In this document: one piece after another, positions 14,361 through 30,011 of the stretch | Position numbering within the stretch: the stretch's first letter is position 1 | Layout of the letters: every line of letters begins with the position of its first letter | Source: Aspidiotus rigidus | Taxonomy: Eukaryota > Arthropoda > Insecta > Hemiptera > Diaspididae | DNA: 64,000 nucleotides | Assembly (NCBI GenBank): GCA_035079385.1 | Contig: JAVHKY010000008.1 | Location: 4,572,001-4,636,000 of the forward strand | Reading direction: 5' to 3' | Made by a program: the position numbers and the translations under genes | Notes under the pieces: generated by a model | What the model was told of the DNA's origin: nothing | Databases searched by the model: none | Seen by the model: the letters and a program-made list of their open reading frames with translations, nothing else

Positions 14361-14470
14361 AAAAGGATAGAAAGTAGTACGAAGTACACGTACCTCGAGA
14401 ACGGTAGATTTAAATTACCTGGAGCGTTCTCTTCTCGAGGTAGTACTTTGTACTACTTTCTATCCTTTCT
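14361..14470. repeat. Short imperfect hairpin
   Basis: Left arm AAAGGATAGAAAGTAGTACG (from 14362), then ACCTCGAGAACG. The right arm is its reverse complement ending at about 14468, with a loop of about 18 bp. A MITE fragment or transcribed hairpin are possible readings. Confidence 0.8.
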
Positions 14471-14774
14471 GAACGTGAACAGAATATAGGCATCTGTAAA
14501 ACCCGAATTTTACCAATCCTATCGTCCAACATTCTCATACACTCATTAGTCAGACTCGTTAATATTAAAGATAGAAAAAAAAAGAGTTGAGAAGTAAATT
14601 ATAAAAAAAAAAACAAATATTTATTTCTGAAAACAAAATAGCATTTTATTTCTTCTTTCCAGACTTCAATTTGTACTGTTAATTAAATTCATTGGTAGAG
14701 AAAAAAAGTTTACAATAAAAAATCATTCTGTATAAAAAAATACCAATGTTGAAGCTTCTATAATCATCACACAA

Positions 14775-14780
14775 TTTATT
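14775..14780 (-). terminator. Polyadenylation signal for VPS16B
   Basis: AATAAA on the minus strand, 70 bp beyond the proposed VPS16B stop at 14850. It supports a 3' end in this area. Confidence 0.5.
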
Positions 14781-14849
14781 CAAAGTAGGTAATATCCACG
14801 GAATCCAAAATCTCACCCTTTTTACTCCATCAACTTCTGTTAATAAATT

Positions 14850-17504
14850 TTAACCATGTTTTGAATCCTGCAAATACAATAACGGGGGAAAAAAGAACAT
14901 ATTGTAAGATGCAGTTGAATTATGTTCGGTACTGTAAAATAGTCAGTTATCAAATTTGTAGATGATAACGTCAGTTAATTATACAAACCATTCCATCTAA
15001 ATATTTCTGCGCATTCAGCCAATCAACAGATTGAGGTTCGAGTAATGCCATATACTGCAACAGTTTGTTTCGATCTTTCTTCTTAGTATGAGTCTGCAAA
15101 ATACCTAATTATTATAATCCAATCACGATGAATCGTTCTATTATGTCTGTTTTCATATTCTTTATGTTGTACAATTTTAATACAACTGCCTCGACTCGCA
15201 GATACATAAGTATGCCTCAAGTGATTTAAAGTTACTAATCTAATAATACCGATTCACTTACTTCGATCACAACGGAATGTCTGTTCAACCTTTGGGCAAT
15301 TTCTACTTTCCGATCAGTGTCAGTTACGCAAATTAAAATTTCATCAATCAATATCGGTGGTGCACCGTACTTTTGAAGTTGATCTAAAAGTTTATCGATC
15401 GGTAAGTCGGTATTCAGGCGTACACCACCTACCCAACTCTGAAACAAATGGTGTAGAAAAAGAATTGAATCTTCGACGTCAGGATGATATTGAAAATTAT
15501 ATCCATTTTAAAATTGATGCGAGAATATGAGGTCGTTCCTCGAGAAGTTGAGATAAATATTCGAATAAAATCTTCCGCTGATTCTACAACATGATAATTA
15601 TTTATTGAAAGAAAAGGTGTTTGTCTTTGCCGCCCTCCTTTTATTCAAAGTCTGTATTATTCGACCAACAGCCGTGTGAAAATTTTTCTGAACGTATCAC
15701 TTTGTTGAAAGCCTTGATATTTTACTTACCTTGGTAATGAATAAACTTTTGACAACATCCCACTTTTTTTCTTCGCAATGAGCGTGTATCCTCATCACTG
15801 TTAATTGTTTATTCGAAAATCTTAGATGTTTAGCCAAAGATTCTGGCGGAAATTCGAGTTTAGGAACATTATTCGTACTGGGTGATAGGTTACACAAATA
15901 ATAGAATTTTATAAACTCGGTGGCTGTTTGGCCTACAACGCTGGGATCGTTCATCTGTTTACTCGCAGTAGTTTGCCACTCTGAAAAATTTATAGACGAG
16001 CAATTATTTTTGTGATACTGACATCAATATCCTTCACTTCTCAACAGAAGTGTTGTTTGTTTTCTTATTCTTCGAAACACATGAATTACCAATCAGTTTT
16101 GAATAGTTTTCTACCATCTGTCGTTCCCACGAATCGACCGTGTAATTTTTCAACAAAAAAGTTAGTCTTTGTTGAATCTTACTAGGATTTTGACACGCAA
16201 CTGTCATCTGCTTCATCTGAAAGGTATCAGGATACGAAAATGAAGAAGTTTCACGTGAGTTAATTCAGTTGTCAGTTACGTACCATGGCTTCTTTGGACC
16301 GCCCAAACGCTCTATTGAAAATAGGAAACCAACATCAAGTTCATACAAGAAAATAACATGCTTTTAGAAGGAGAAAACTTTCGTTAATCCTTACTCCAAA
16401 ATATCACCCAATTCCGTCATTTGTCTTCGAGTATACAAGTAATGAATGTAATGAGAAATCGCTGCAGGGTAATCCATGATCAACTGTCGAAATAAATTTT
16501 TTTTCAAAGTCCTGGCGAGAAATACCGTCACCTAGAGTTTTATGAATGAATTAATATTGTGATTTTTAGGGAAAAAAAAAAGACCAAGGTTTTAACAATG
16601 GACTCAACTGCCAAAATCGCATCTCCGTCGGCTGATTCGATAGCACATTTCAATAAATCTTTTTTGAGATTCAAACTTTTGTAAAACTCGAACGAGTACG
16701 GTTGCCCGTAAATTATACGATTGATAGTATCTTCAACGTTCGGAGGTATCCATCGTTCCTGCAGGTGAAAGATATATATTAGTCGGTCGAATATCAACAA
16801 CCTCGTACAATCATAAATTTTACCTTTACTCGTCTTCGTAATAACCGAATTTCTTCATCGGGACGAACGTTACTAAATGCATCAAGATCCACACAATCCG
16901 AGTCATCTCGTAATACTGCGATCGTTATCAACAAAAATTACTGAAATGAATAATTTTTCAACCTGGACTATAACTAATCGCGATTATAATTACTCCATTG
17001 TTTGTAATTTTCCGGTAAATAGTTCCGGACGGCCTCTATTCCAATACTTTGGTCTGTATACGAATTGGTGAATAATTCTGCAAATGAAAACATATGAAAA
17101 TAACTAGTTGTTCACTAACATCATGCGAGAGTTAATTCACTTCACTGACCAGAATCATTTTTTTTCTCATAAGATGATGAACTTGAATCTTCGAAAAGTA
17201 CCGAGTCTGCTGTTTTCTGACGATTGAAAAAAAAAGATATATTAGGCCAACGTAATTTCAACAACAATTTGGTACTATAAGTGCTAAAGTGTCAATACCA
17301 TTATAATTTTTACATAGTTTTTCTTAATATTTATAAAGAGACATCACATCATGTTTTTTTGTGTGTGACCTCAAAGTAAATGCTGTATGTATAAGTGATA
17401 CAAAGATATGATTACAAGTATTTTGTACGTACATCTTTTTCCTCAAAACTGAATGTTGACACCGTCGATTCATTCCAATAATCGTCGTTTTTCGAACTGT
17501 TCAT
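14850..17504 (-). CDS. VIPAS39: VPS16B / VIPAS39 (SPE-39) endolysosomal trafficking protein
   Basis: Partner of VPS33B, needed for late-endosome/lysosome maturation and regulated secretion; cytosolic, recruited to endosomes. Twelve minus-strand exons join in phase: 17504-17433, 17216-17150, 17077-16994, 16915-16824, 16758-16609, 16531-16395, 16311-16284, 16216-16090, 15980-15730, 15438-15262, 15093-14989, 14867-14850 (435 aa). The start MNSSKNDDYWNE resembles the vertebrate start. FYKSLNLKKDLLKCAIESADG followed by VTVFLARTLKK, then WDVVKSLFITKSW and HSVVIETHTKKKDR, match the family in order; the family length is somewhat under 500 aa. The last exon is uncertain: with it the protein ends in DSKHG, and without splicing the frame closes after VCIIN. 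Neither gives the usual WKN-type end. Confidence 0.88.
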
Positions 17505-18688
17505 TCCAGATGAGTTTCTCGATCAATAGAAGAGAATTCATATCAAGAAATACTCAATAGAGAAATATTTCTCCATTCACTTCCGGGTCTGTGCACGTTT
17601 AAATACGTTTTCTTGGTATTCTACTACTGCTACTGTAGGAATTGTATCTTGGGAAGTAGAACAGTTTGGTCGAGATTGATGAGGATGAGAAATTTCACCA
17701 ACAGTAGAGAAAACAAAGAATAATAAATAGATGAATGAAGTTATGATAAGAAAGATAAGAATTTACGATCAGCTGATGACTCACATTGTACCAATTGTTG
17801 CGCCTTTATACCGGGGAGGCCAGAAGTGGATGATGTTCCCAGTTTAATGGAAGTTTGCGCAAAATCTAGCTGTTCTAACGCAAAAACGTGGAACGTAACT
17901 ACCTATGTGTGCTTCAAGTGTACGAAATTTAAATCTTAATTTCATCTACGATTTGAACTCAGAACTAACTTTCTTCGTCTTTTCTGAGCTGACCAATGGA
18001 CCAAATAATTATGCCAAAAATTATTGACCAATTTGCCAAGATTTTCGAAATATAACTTCAAAACTTGTTCCACTTTCCAGCTTCCAGTTTTGTAGGGTTA
18101 TTCAGTTTCTCTTTTTGGAATTAGCTTTAAATTTCGCCAATATACCTATCGAGTTAAATATAAATGGCCGAGCGATTTTTCACCTTTGAGGACCTCGGTC
18201 AATTTTTGGCACATTTTATACTCGACTCAGAAAAAACGTAGAAACTTTCTAATGAGCTCAAATTGTAGATAAAATTTTGATACAAATTGCGTACATCTAG
18301 ATCTAAAGTATACATCTCAGAAGTGCCTTAATCAAACAACAAAAATAAGCTTAATAAGTAAGCGGACAAAAAAATATTTTTTATTGTTTATAGGCTAATT
18401 GAAAGGAATTCTCGCTTTGAAGAATTAATAACAAAAAAAAAATATATATATATAAAGAAGCCGCTTTTTCTCTCACACTTTGTCAATAAGGGAAATCATT
18501 GCCAACAACATCATTCCGAAAATAGTATTTTGTTTTTGGTAGTCTGAAGAGGTGAAATGTTCACGTGTTAAACAGCAAATCAATCCTTTTAACTCATCAA
18601 TCACCTTCATCGATAATATTCTCCACGTAAGCAGCTTCCTTCCTTTATGAGATGGAAAGTGATTTCAAACTTATTTCAAAGGTAATAA
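17505..18688. other. Gap between VPS16B (5' side) and DHX33 (3' side)
   Basis: It should contain the VPS16B promoter and 5' UTR at its left end and the DHX33 3' UTR at its right end. A TAC/TGC-rich patch lies at 17620-17640. No gene or mobile element recognised. Confidence 0.45.
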
Positions 18689-18694
18689 TTTATT
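18689..18694 (-). terminator. Polyadenylation signal for DHX33
   Basis: AATAAA on the minus strand, about 180 bp after the DHX33 stop at 18870. Confidence 0.45.
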
Positions 18695-18869
18695 GAAGAA
18701 AAACAGCTGAATTCTCATAAGAGGAATTCAACAGTGAGATCAAGGTATCCAAAATTGAAAAAACAAAAAACTTTTATGATTACAAATGGTAACGGGGCAT
18801 TATACTAAAAATACCAACGATAATATCTGACCAAAATCACAAATATTCACTGGAAATAAAATACTTGTA

Positions 18870-22293
<3,424 letters not shown>

Positions 22294-22829
22294 TTTGGAA
22301 TTTCGGAATAATCTGTTCCGGTGAGAAAATAACGAAAATCAAAGAGTACAATGACAATTAATCTACACTGAGTTGTAGCGAAGTCATAATGAATAATTTA
22401 CAAATCATACCTCAGAACTTCAATTGGAATGAGTCAGTTGATAGAATAGAAAGGACAGGTAGATCCAAGTCCAGGATCTCTCCTCATACTATGAACTGCA
22501 CTCAAATTTCGTGAAATATCATTAGTCTGTAGAGAAAAAATTGGAAACGATACCTCGCCTGGTGATCTGTCGGCATCGAATATTCAAGCGTTAGGAATAA
22601 TCACATTTCTCATCATAATCGAAATCGGTACTGTTATTGCAGAGAATATTGCCGTCGGAAAACATGAATATGGTTACAAGAAGTAGGAGAAACACGAGAT
22701 GACAAGAAGGATGGAAATCATGTGCAACATGCGAACTGCGAACACGATGCGTCCACAAAACAGGAAACAGAAGACTGTGATAATGCGGCGGTAGTATTGC
22801 AAATAATTATTTCGACACTGTATCGATTT

Positions 22830-22893
22830 TATCGATATGAGGTCTGATATCGAAATATTGATATGTGGTAGAACATATCGAAGAATATCGATA
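22830..22893. promoter_or_regulatory. Paired DRE-like TATCGATA sites
   Basis: TATCGATA occurs at 22830-22837 and 22886-22893, with further near matches between (TATCGAT at 22821, GATATCGAA at about 22847). This is the DREF/BEAF-type element of insect housekeeping promoters and boundaries. It lies about 540-600 bp upstream of the DHX33 ATG, so it could belong to that promoter if there is an upstream 5' UTR exon. Assignment to DHX33 is inference. Confidence 0.4.
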
Positions 22894-23259
22894 ATATTGA
22901 AAGAATGCTTGAATTTGCTTGCGTTTTGCAAAATGGGCGCTCAGAGTTGATTTTCGAGAGCCCATTCTACGATTCCAGGATTCTACATCAACATAACGCA
23001 TCATCGCATGCAGTGACGCATGCATTTGCGCGCAAATTTGTAGAAGACTCGATTTTTAATTTTTATTGAGCGTTTCAGATCATAAACCATCTTTTATTGT
23101 TTTTTTTTTTTTTTAACCCATGATTTTTATTTTTTGTCACCTCAGAAAAAAGGGCGTCCGCTATCATATTTTCAAGAATCTCTACTTTGTTCGTTACCAA
23201 CTAAATGTATTCAAATACAATTGTTGCATCTTATAAAAGAATTGAGTCGCTCTTTAATT

Positions 23260-23710
23260 TTTATTCTTATAATTTTGTAAAAGTGCTTTAGGTATAACAG
23301 CTCATTCAATGGAAACTCGCATGGCGTTTGTAGTTCTTTCGAGTGACGAAGTAAATGTGGTGGAAAATGTAGAGCTATCCATAAGGTAAGTGTCGAGCAA
23401 GTAACTACAGAATTCATCCAGCTTGGGAAAAGTAGACTTTATGCTTAGTAAATCTTGCACAAATGCGTCGTGTACCTCGTTTGAGTGGGAAAACCATAAA
23501 CCAAATACATGTTGTAAACAGCAGCCCTCAGTGACGTCCCGTCCCTATAAGCTGTTGGCAGACTAACTTTTGAATGTGCCGGTACCAACATTGTCGTAAA
23601 TGAAACCTACAATCCACAACACCTATTCCAGGCCAATGTGCTGACGGAATAGCCGTTTCAAAGTCAACAATGACGGCGCTTGGACTTGGTGAAGGACATA
23701 AATCGACCAC
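23260..23710 (-). pseudogene. MULE transposase internal fragment
   Basis: The minus strand encodes, in two frames, AVIVDFETAIPSAHWPG with CRFHLRQCWYRHIQKL, then FVQDLLSI...DEFCSYLLDTY, then LERTTNAM. This order (DFE...C.FH...H.Q, then a helical stretch, then RTTNA) is the central part of Mutator-like transposases. The frame shifts between blocks and there is no intact ORF. It is not continuous with the fragment at 10 kb, but comes from the same superfamily. Confidence 0.65.
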
Positions 23711-23934
23711 CCATGGGAATGAACTCCATTTTCTGGCGCTGAGATCACTTACGGATAGGACGGAAAATGTGCGTGCATATTACACGTGTGCAAAATACAT
23801 CATCAGCACATTAGCAGGTAAAAATACCACCGCGTGCAATTTACATTACCTTCTTCGAGCGCGAAAGAGGTATGCGTGCAGAAGGGTGAAAAATACGTGC
23901 AGTTTACTTTCTCCCGATAAATCTATGATCTAAG

Positions 23935-24520
23935 TCCCGTCTTAATATTGTAGAAATGTTAATGAGCGTAGTCAATGAAGCCTACTTTTACACTGATCTG
24001 TAACATAGGCTACTTATTTTAAATTATCTGGTTGTCTTATAACAACTGCTTATAATACTGATCTAATTGCTGTGTAAGAACCTCAGAACTCTGGTAGGTA
24101 GGTAGTTATTATTCTAATAAGTAAGAACACTTGTTTCGATGAATGTCATCGACTGCAAATAAAATTGCATCTTTCTTTTTCTCATATTAATTGTGGTTCA
24201 AACTTATGAAACACACCAGAAAAATACATTCATACCTATATTTTAGAAATATTATATTTCCTCGCCAGAACAAATCTAGTTATTCACATTTTCCTTGAAT
24301 CATTCATTTATCATTCTCTACTGACAATACCAATGACAGCTAACTCGGAGGAAGCCTGTGAAGACAACCAGATGAAAGTTACAAATAATTTTAGGCCCTT
24401 AATTAATTGATAAAGAATCATGTCCTAAGATAGAATTCATGCATATAATAGAGCACAAAGCTTGAAAATTTGTCAATAAAAGAGGGACCTAATTCATTAG
24501 GAAAATTATAATTTGGAACA
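23935..24520. other. Intergenic, no gene recognised
   Basis: AT-rich; nothing recognisable on either strand before the MITE. Confidence 0.4.
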
Positions 24521-24522
24521 TG

Positions 24523-24834
24523 TTAAGGGTATGCTCTACCTTTGATGAAATGGTAACTTGGAATACCTCTCAGGAGTCTAATATTGCACAGAATGCGATG
24601 AAACTTCGGAGTTTTATTGTTCAAGGTTACAGAAATACCGCTAATTAGTTTACAAGTAGTGTATATTGGAAATTGTAAAAAATAATTATCAATATTACGC
24701 GCTCAGAACCAATTAGCGGTATTTCTGTAACCTTAAACAATAAATCTCCAAAGTTTCATCGCATTCTGTGCAATATTAGTCTCCTGAGAGGTATTCCAAG
24801 TTACCATTTAATTGAAGGTAGAACATACCCTTAA
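24523..24834. mobile_element. MITE with about 130-bp terminal inverted repeats and TTAA ends
   Basis: Both ends read TTAAGGGTATGyTCTACCTT inward. The arms run about 130 bp each (for example AATACCTCTCAGGAG and its complement, AATACCGCTAATT and its complement) around a loop of about 60 bp. If TTAA is the duplicated target, the family would be piggyBac-like; if only TA is, Tc1/mariner-like. There is no coding capacity. Confidence 0.85.
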
Positions 24835-24839
24835 CAGAT

Positions 24840-26695
24840 TTTAATTTTACAGTGAATCTTTGCTTGCTTTGCTTTTGGAAAAGTAGGTAACGCAATGAAA
24901 AAATTCATAATCGATAGTATATTTTATATAGGTATTCAGTAGGTAATATTCTCTACATACACATACTGTATTCAACTTTATTATTAAGTCAAGTTTGCTA
25001 AAAATCTCTCAAGTAAAGAAAACAAGTAATAATTTGACTCATTTTCAACACCTCACAAAAGTGAATTTTCAAGTGTGAAAATTTTATGCTAACTGCCTTT
25101 CCAAACACAAAAAGTACAACATGATACACCAATCTTTCTTCTACTGTAGGTACCTATATGAGTGTACCTATATGATTCTAAGTATACTGATATTACAGTA
25201 TTGCAATTCCTAGAATATATAGGTATGTAACAGGTCTTTTAATTAGACTACTGTACATAGTTAAAATACTTATCTCAATTTCAGAATTTCACCATAATCA
25301 TAAGGTTTGGCTCAAGGAGAATTTCCATGTGATGTTCTCTGTACCAAGAGATTATTCTTGTAAGTTGACTTGATTTCTCTCTCATTTCTCCTAATTTAGG
25401 TAGCTATTCATTAAAGAAATATTTTAATCACATGATGTACCTATTGGATATTTACGTCTGCTGTAGGTCAATAAAAGTGCTAAAGAATGAAGAAATTGAT
25501 ACCTATTGTACATTTGCTGATGATGATAAAAGTATTCATTACCTTGGTAATTGTTGAAACTTCATCCCGACTGCCGGACATGGAGGGGTATAATAGATAA
25601 GAGATGAGGCGGGTTGTAACGTTTCTACGTTTCATCGTATTTTTTTCCTTCTTTCTTCCACGTTTATATCGAGCCGATACTCTTGTATTTTATCGTTTCT
25701 TCATGTTAGGTACCATTATCTATCGTTAATTTGTTACAAATTCGTTTTAATTGAATATTATTTAATAAATGTGCAGTACAATATCAATTTTTCCGTTATT
25801 TCTGTGACTGTCGACTTTCCTTCTTCAACAGTAATCCTTTGGTTGGTATTCAATTATAGCATATAATACAATATTACTGAGATTGCAGTACAATTAGGAC
25901 AGAAGTACAATACATTATCAGGTGTATAATCAATCAAGGATCATCATGATCTAGTCATTGATGGAATCATTATTTGCTTGATCAGTGCGCTTCTGCAAAA
26001 TCCTCTCACCAACACACATATGGATCCGCTGTATTGAAGCAAAGAGCATAAAGTATAAGTAGCTGAAAAAGATACTCACTGCGCACTGTTTTCAATTTTT
26101 CCATTTTTTATTTTACTGAGCCTTCTTGTCATTTATTATCTAAGTAACTTAATTCTGCTGCTGAATGATGTTATTAAGAAAGTAAGTAACTTACCTATTT
26201 TATTTTGTTCACAATATCATCATACACCAACTCTGCAGATATAGCTCAAAATTTCTACACCATCACACGTTTTTATTTCTTGTGTTTTGTCAGTGACACT
26301 TCTTGGTTTAAATAAACATGGAAATTTCATTATTTCGTTCTTTATTACGTCAATAGGATTCTAAGCTAAGACCTTCCTTTGAATTTGAACAAACTTTCAG
26401 AAATGCGTCACTAGAAAATATCACGACTTCTTTTCTTCTGAACACTCGAGTTGGTATATGACTGTACCTATAAGTTATTCTAAATAAAGTCACGATCAAT
26501 GAACGTTCTGATTTTGAAAAAAACATTGTCTAAATTAGGGTTTTGCAAATAATTAGGCCAATTATAACCTTTGGTTTGGAAATCAAATATACAATGATAA
26601 AAAGTAACAAAAATCTGGAGGGGATAGCAAGTAAACAGTAAGTTTTCATCTATGTGTGGTCCAATGTATCAATTTTAAAGTCCAACTTAAACGTG
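24840..26695. other. Intergenic, no gene recognised
   Basis: AT-rich sequence with scattered TACCTATA-type words. No domain, RNA gene or repeat identified. Confidence 0.4.
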
Positions 26696-26697
26696 GG

Positions 26698-26942
26698 CCT
26701 CCGTGGCGCCGGCGGCTAAATGACGGACTTCGCTCTTCCTGCAAGGAAGGCGAGGTTCGAATCCCGCTGGATCCGGCCCGAGAGTATGGTAAGTGTACGA
26801 GCGTCAAATTACCATCTCATGCTCTCGGGTTGTGAGTGCTTGCCCCAAGTAGCCATCAGTAGATACCTCGTTCTTTCGGTATTCTACGCTGGTGAAAGGG
26901 GCTACAGCCCGATGATGATGATGATGATGATGATGACGATGG
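26698..26942 (+). mobile_element. tRNA-derived SINE with GAT tail
   Basis: The 5' head has an A-box-like TGGCGCCGGCGG at about 26704 and a perfect RNA polymerase III B box GGTTCGAATCC at 26754-26764, about 50 bp apart as in a tRNA. A body unrelated to tRNA follows (CTCGGGTTGTGAGTGC...GGTGAAAGGGGCTACAG), ending in (GAT)n at 26911-26936. This arrangement is that of a SINE. A real tRNA gene is excluded because no cloverleaf closes. Confidence 0.8.
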
Positions 26943-26944
26943 TT

Positions 26945-27825
26945 CGTTATCGGAATTCTGACGCGTCTATCTTCGCATATGATGAAAAATTCATAATCAA
27001 TTAGGTATTTTAAGAATTCGGAGGGCCCCCAAATTTTTGCTTCCTTTTTTTTCAATTGCTTATTAAACTTTTAACTTTCGGATCAAACCCTACGTTAAAT
27101 TAGCGATGTTTGAAATTTTATAACCTGCATTTGCATAATTGCGTTGTTGCGATGAAGCAACTAGCGAAAATTCAAAAATTTTAATATCAAAACTTCTTGT
27201 ATAGGTAAGTATTTGATTTTGGTCGAAAGAAACAAATAGGTAATAAATTCACTCGGAAAAAAATAATTTGACCTGCAGCCATTGAAATGGAAATGAACAC
27301 AAAATGAAGACAAAAATTACGAAGAGAATAGAAAAGAGAAAAGAAACTTCAATAGTACCTAGGTAATTTTTTGTGATAGGGCTGGAAAAGGAGAGAACCA
27401 ATATGTTTTTTGGGGAGGAAATGTTTCTAGAAATGAGAAAATAACTCGAACATGGAAGAATAAGTAGATCGATAAAACTAGTTACGTAGTTCAATACAGC
27501 GAAAGAAAATTGATGATCGCACGAACGCGATCACACTTTAATGGTCTTACCTACTTAATATTTGTACTTTTTTCTCTTTTGAAAGAAATATACTTATTTA
27601 ACGCGAACGCGCTTTAACGGAACGTCATTATCAAGCGAAAACAAATGAACTGAAAGTTGCGAAAAGTATAAGAATAAAACAGAATTAGAAATTAGAGAAC
27701 AAGAAAAAAACCTGAAATAGGTACGAGATCATAGATCATAATTTATGAATGTGCTCCGATAGCGGTGAATGAAGAATATCTTTGTACAGCAGACGAATGT
27801 AACTGGTATATCGCTCATATTATTT
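26945..27825. other. Intergenic, no gene recognised
   Basis: AT-rich; short open frames only, with no recognisable product. Confidence 0.4.
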
Positions 27826-27829
27826 TTTT

Positions 27830-28680
27830 CATGTTTTATGATCTCGACGGTCTCAGGAGCCTTCTTTATTATGAAGAATGAATCTTCTTTGTGGAGGAGG
27901 AGACAGGCGCCTTTTTGGTCGAATGAGTTTTTTCTGTGAGAATGATTTCCAAAAACGGGTTTACCGTCGTGGTTTTTTAGATGCTCATTGATTCTGGTAC
28001 TGAGTTTGCGGGCCGGTTTGTCTCTCGAATGTATATCTGGGCAGTTTTCACGTTTTAATCGATGTACGCCACTTTGTTCGTGGGAGGGGATGTTGTGATG
28101 AGGGAGTAGAAGCCTGGACTAGATGTAAATAGTTTTGAGAAGCTTAGAAATTTGGATAGATAATGTCACCAAGGTACGGTAAGCGTCCAAACTTAGCATC
28201 TTTTTGCGAGATGATACAGAGGGAGGTACCATCAATAGTGACATTGGTGCAAGAGAATTTACATTAGTTACCACATTCAAATCTGCCTTTATGAATACCC
28301 ATATTTGAATCTATAAAAAGTTCAAGAATTTGCCCCCAATCTCAAGAGAGAATTTGATTGAAGGGTAACGTGAATAATTAAGACGATTAAGGCAGCAGTC
28401 GAGTTCCGATGAAGATCCTGTCCGAAGACAGAGAATATCGTCAATATATCTGGACCAAAATTCGATGTTCCTAATGCAATGAAAGGCTGATGAGAGTCGA
28501 ATATTTATTTTTGAAATCTATTTATAAAGATCTCGGATACGAATGATGAGAGAGGGTGGCCCACAGGCAGACCGTATGGAAATCTATAAATATTATTGTT
28601 AAATTTATAAATATTTGGAAGTAGACAGAGATTCAGCAACGAGAGGAATTCTGCGACAATATTTTGAGGAATGTTGTTAT
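27830..28680 (-). pseudogene. Penelope-like retroelement remnant (RT plus GIY-YIG)
   Basis: Reading the minus strand with frame changes: FPYGLPVGHPLSSFVSEIF (RT motif, near 28580-28548), then FWSRYIDDILCL (catalytic YxDD box, near 28455-28431), then FSLEIGGKFLNFL. Further on, near 28080-27840, CPDIHSRDKPARKLSTRINEH resembles a GIY-YIG endonuclease with degraded tyrosines but conserved R..R..EH. RT followed by GIY-YIG is the Penelope architecture. Multiple frameshifts and stops make it inactive. It stops abruptly at the gypsy LTR (28681). Confidence 0.72.
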
Positions 28681-28859
28681 TGTAGCGACCTGCATAGGCC
28701 TACTTACAATACGAACACTTTGTAACATGACGGTCATTTCCCCAACTGCGAGTCAATGTAAGGGCTTGTTAGTACGTCAGTTCTTGCCTATCTGTTGTCG
28801 ATAATAAAGTTGTACCTATCCACTCGCTCATTTTTGTTGATTTCTCACACGATTCCACA
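28681..28859 (+). mobile_element. LTR of a Ty3/gypsy-type element
   Basis: Begins TGTAGCGACC and ends GATTCCACA (TG...CA). It contains AATAAAG at about 28802 as a possible polyadenylation signal. About 250 bp further on, a degraded gypsy RT fragment begins on the same strand. No second LTR is found in the window, so the element is incomplete. Confidence 0.6.
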
Positions 28860-29116
28860 TTTTTGCCGACTCTGCCAGTGAAAGCTTTTGTGTTTCGCTA
28901 TTATTATCATTTTTTTTCTGTGTGTAACTTATTATGAATGAAGTCTCTAATGTACCGACATTGCCGCGTGTGATCGTCGAACAAGAAAGCAAGCGACAAT
29001 ATTGTGGTAATTATAGACGTTCAAATAGTATATAACTATACCCGATCGTCACCCAATCCCTAATATAACTGATTGTACAAATAAATTACACAAAATGTGA
29101 TTGTTCAGTACGTGTG

Positions 29117-29700
29117 TCTAAAATAGATTTAATTAAAGCCTACCATAACATTCCTATACATGAGGTACACATAGAGAAAACTGCGGTTGTATCGTTGGTC
29201 GGTCTGTTTGAATGTTTGCGAATGCCTTTCGGCCTTAAAAATGCTTCATCAACTTGGATGTGTTTTATTATATCCATCTAAGGGGATCTTGACTTTCTAT
29301 TCGTTTATTTTAACGATATTTTAATTTTTTCTGAGAATGAAGTTCAACACTATAAATATCTTGAGATTGTGTTTCAGCGCTTTAAGGCAAATAACCTTAC
29401 AATCAATTATGAAAAGAGCAGCTTTTGCCAACCTACTGCTCAGTTTCTAGATCACGATATTAGCAGCCGAGGTTTCGAGCTACAGACGAAAGAAAAAAAC
29501 CTCAAACGACCGAAGACAGTCGCCGCGATGCGGAAAATTCTAGGTATCTTTTTTTTTTTACTGTCGATTTGTTCGGAATCTAGCAGAGATTCTTGCGAGC
29601 AAACTTGTCGCCAATTACTCCAGCGCCATTGTACGATGAACTGAAAGGTCGGAGTGGAACAAAATTAGATGCCAATGGCAGCGGGGAACCCGTTGTCCCG
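29117..29700 (+). pseudogene. Ty3/gypsy reverse transcriptase fragment
   Basis: SKIDLIKAYHNIPIHE (motif A) then EKTAVVSLVGLFECLRMPFG, LKNASSTW, a stop codon at about 29279, DLDFLFVYFNDILIFS (catalytic box as YFND rather than YIDD), KSSFCQPTAQFLDHDISSRG and RPKTVAAMRKILG. The order and spacing are those of Ty3/gypsy RT. The stop, a frameshift near 29560 and the Asp-to-Asn change show it is dead. It probably belongs with the LTR at 28681, most gag and protease having been lost. Confidence 0.85.
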
Positions 29701-30011
29701 AATCCAGTTAATTCTAGAATAAAAAAATTGTTTGAATTCATCAGTAAATTCTAGTTATAACTGAAATGAATTGAAATTGTTCGAGTTCGAAAGGTGATGG
29801 TATTTCCAGACATACTTCGGCCAAATTGATAGATATTTGGTAGTTCTGCTCAACTTTGAGGATAAGTAGCTCACACTGGAATAAAATATACGAAAAAGTT
29901 CTAAATTTTTCTTCCTTAATTCACACATTAAACCGTATATCATACAAATTCGTCGGTCTATAAACGTTACAAGACCAAATCTAACAGTGACTAATTGACG
30001 CACACCATTCA

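Noticed and set aside
26698..26770. tRNA gene
   Set aside because: The B box is perfect, but no acceptor stem or anticodon arm closes, and the sequence continues into a SINE body with a GAT tail.
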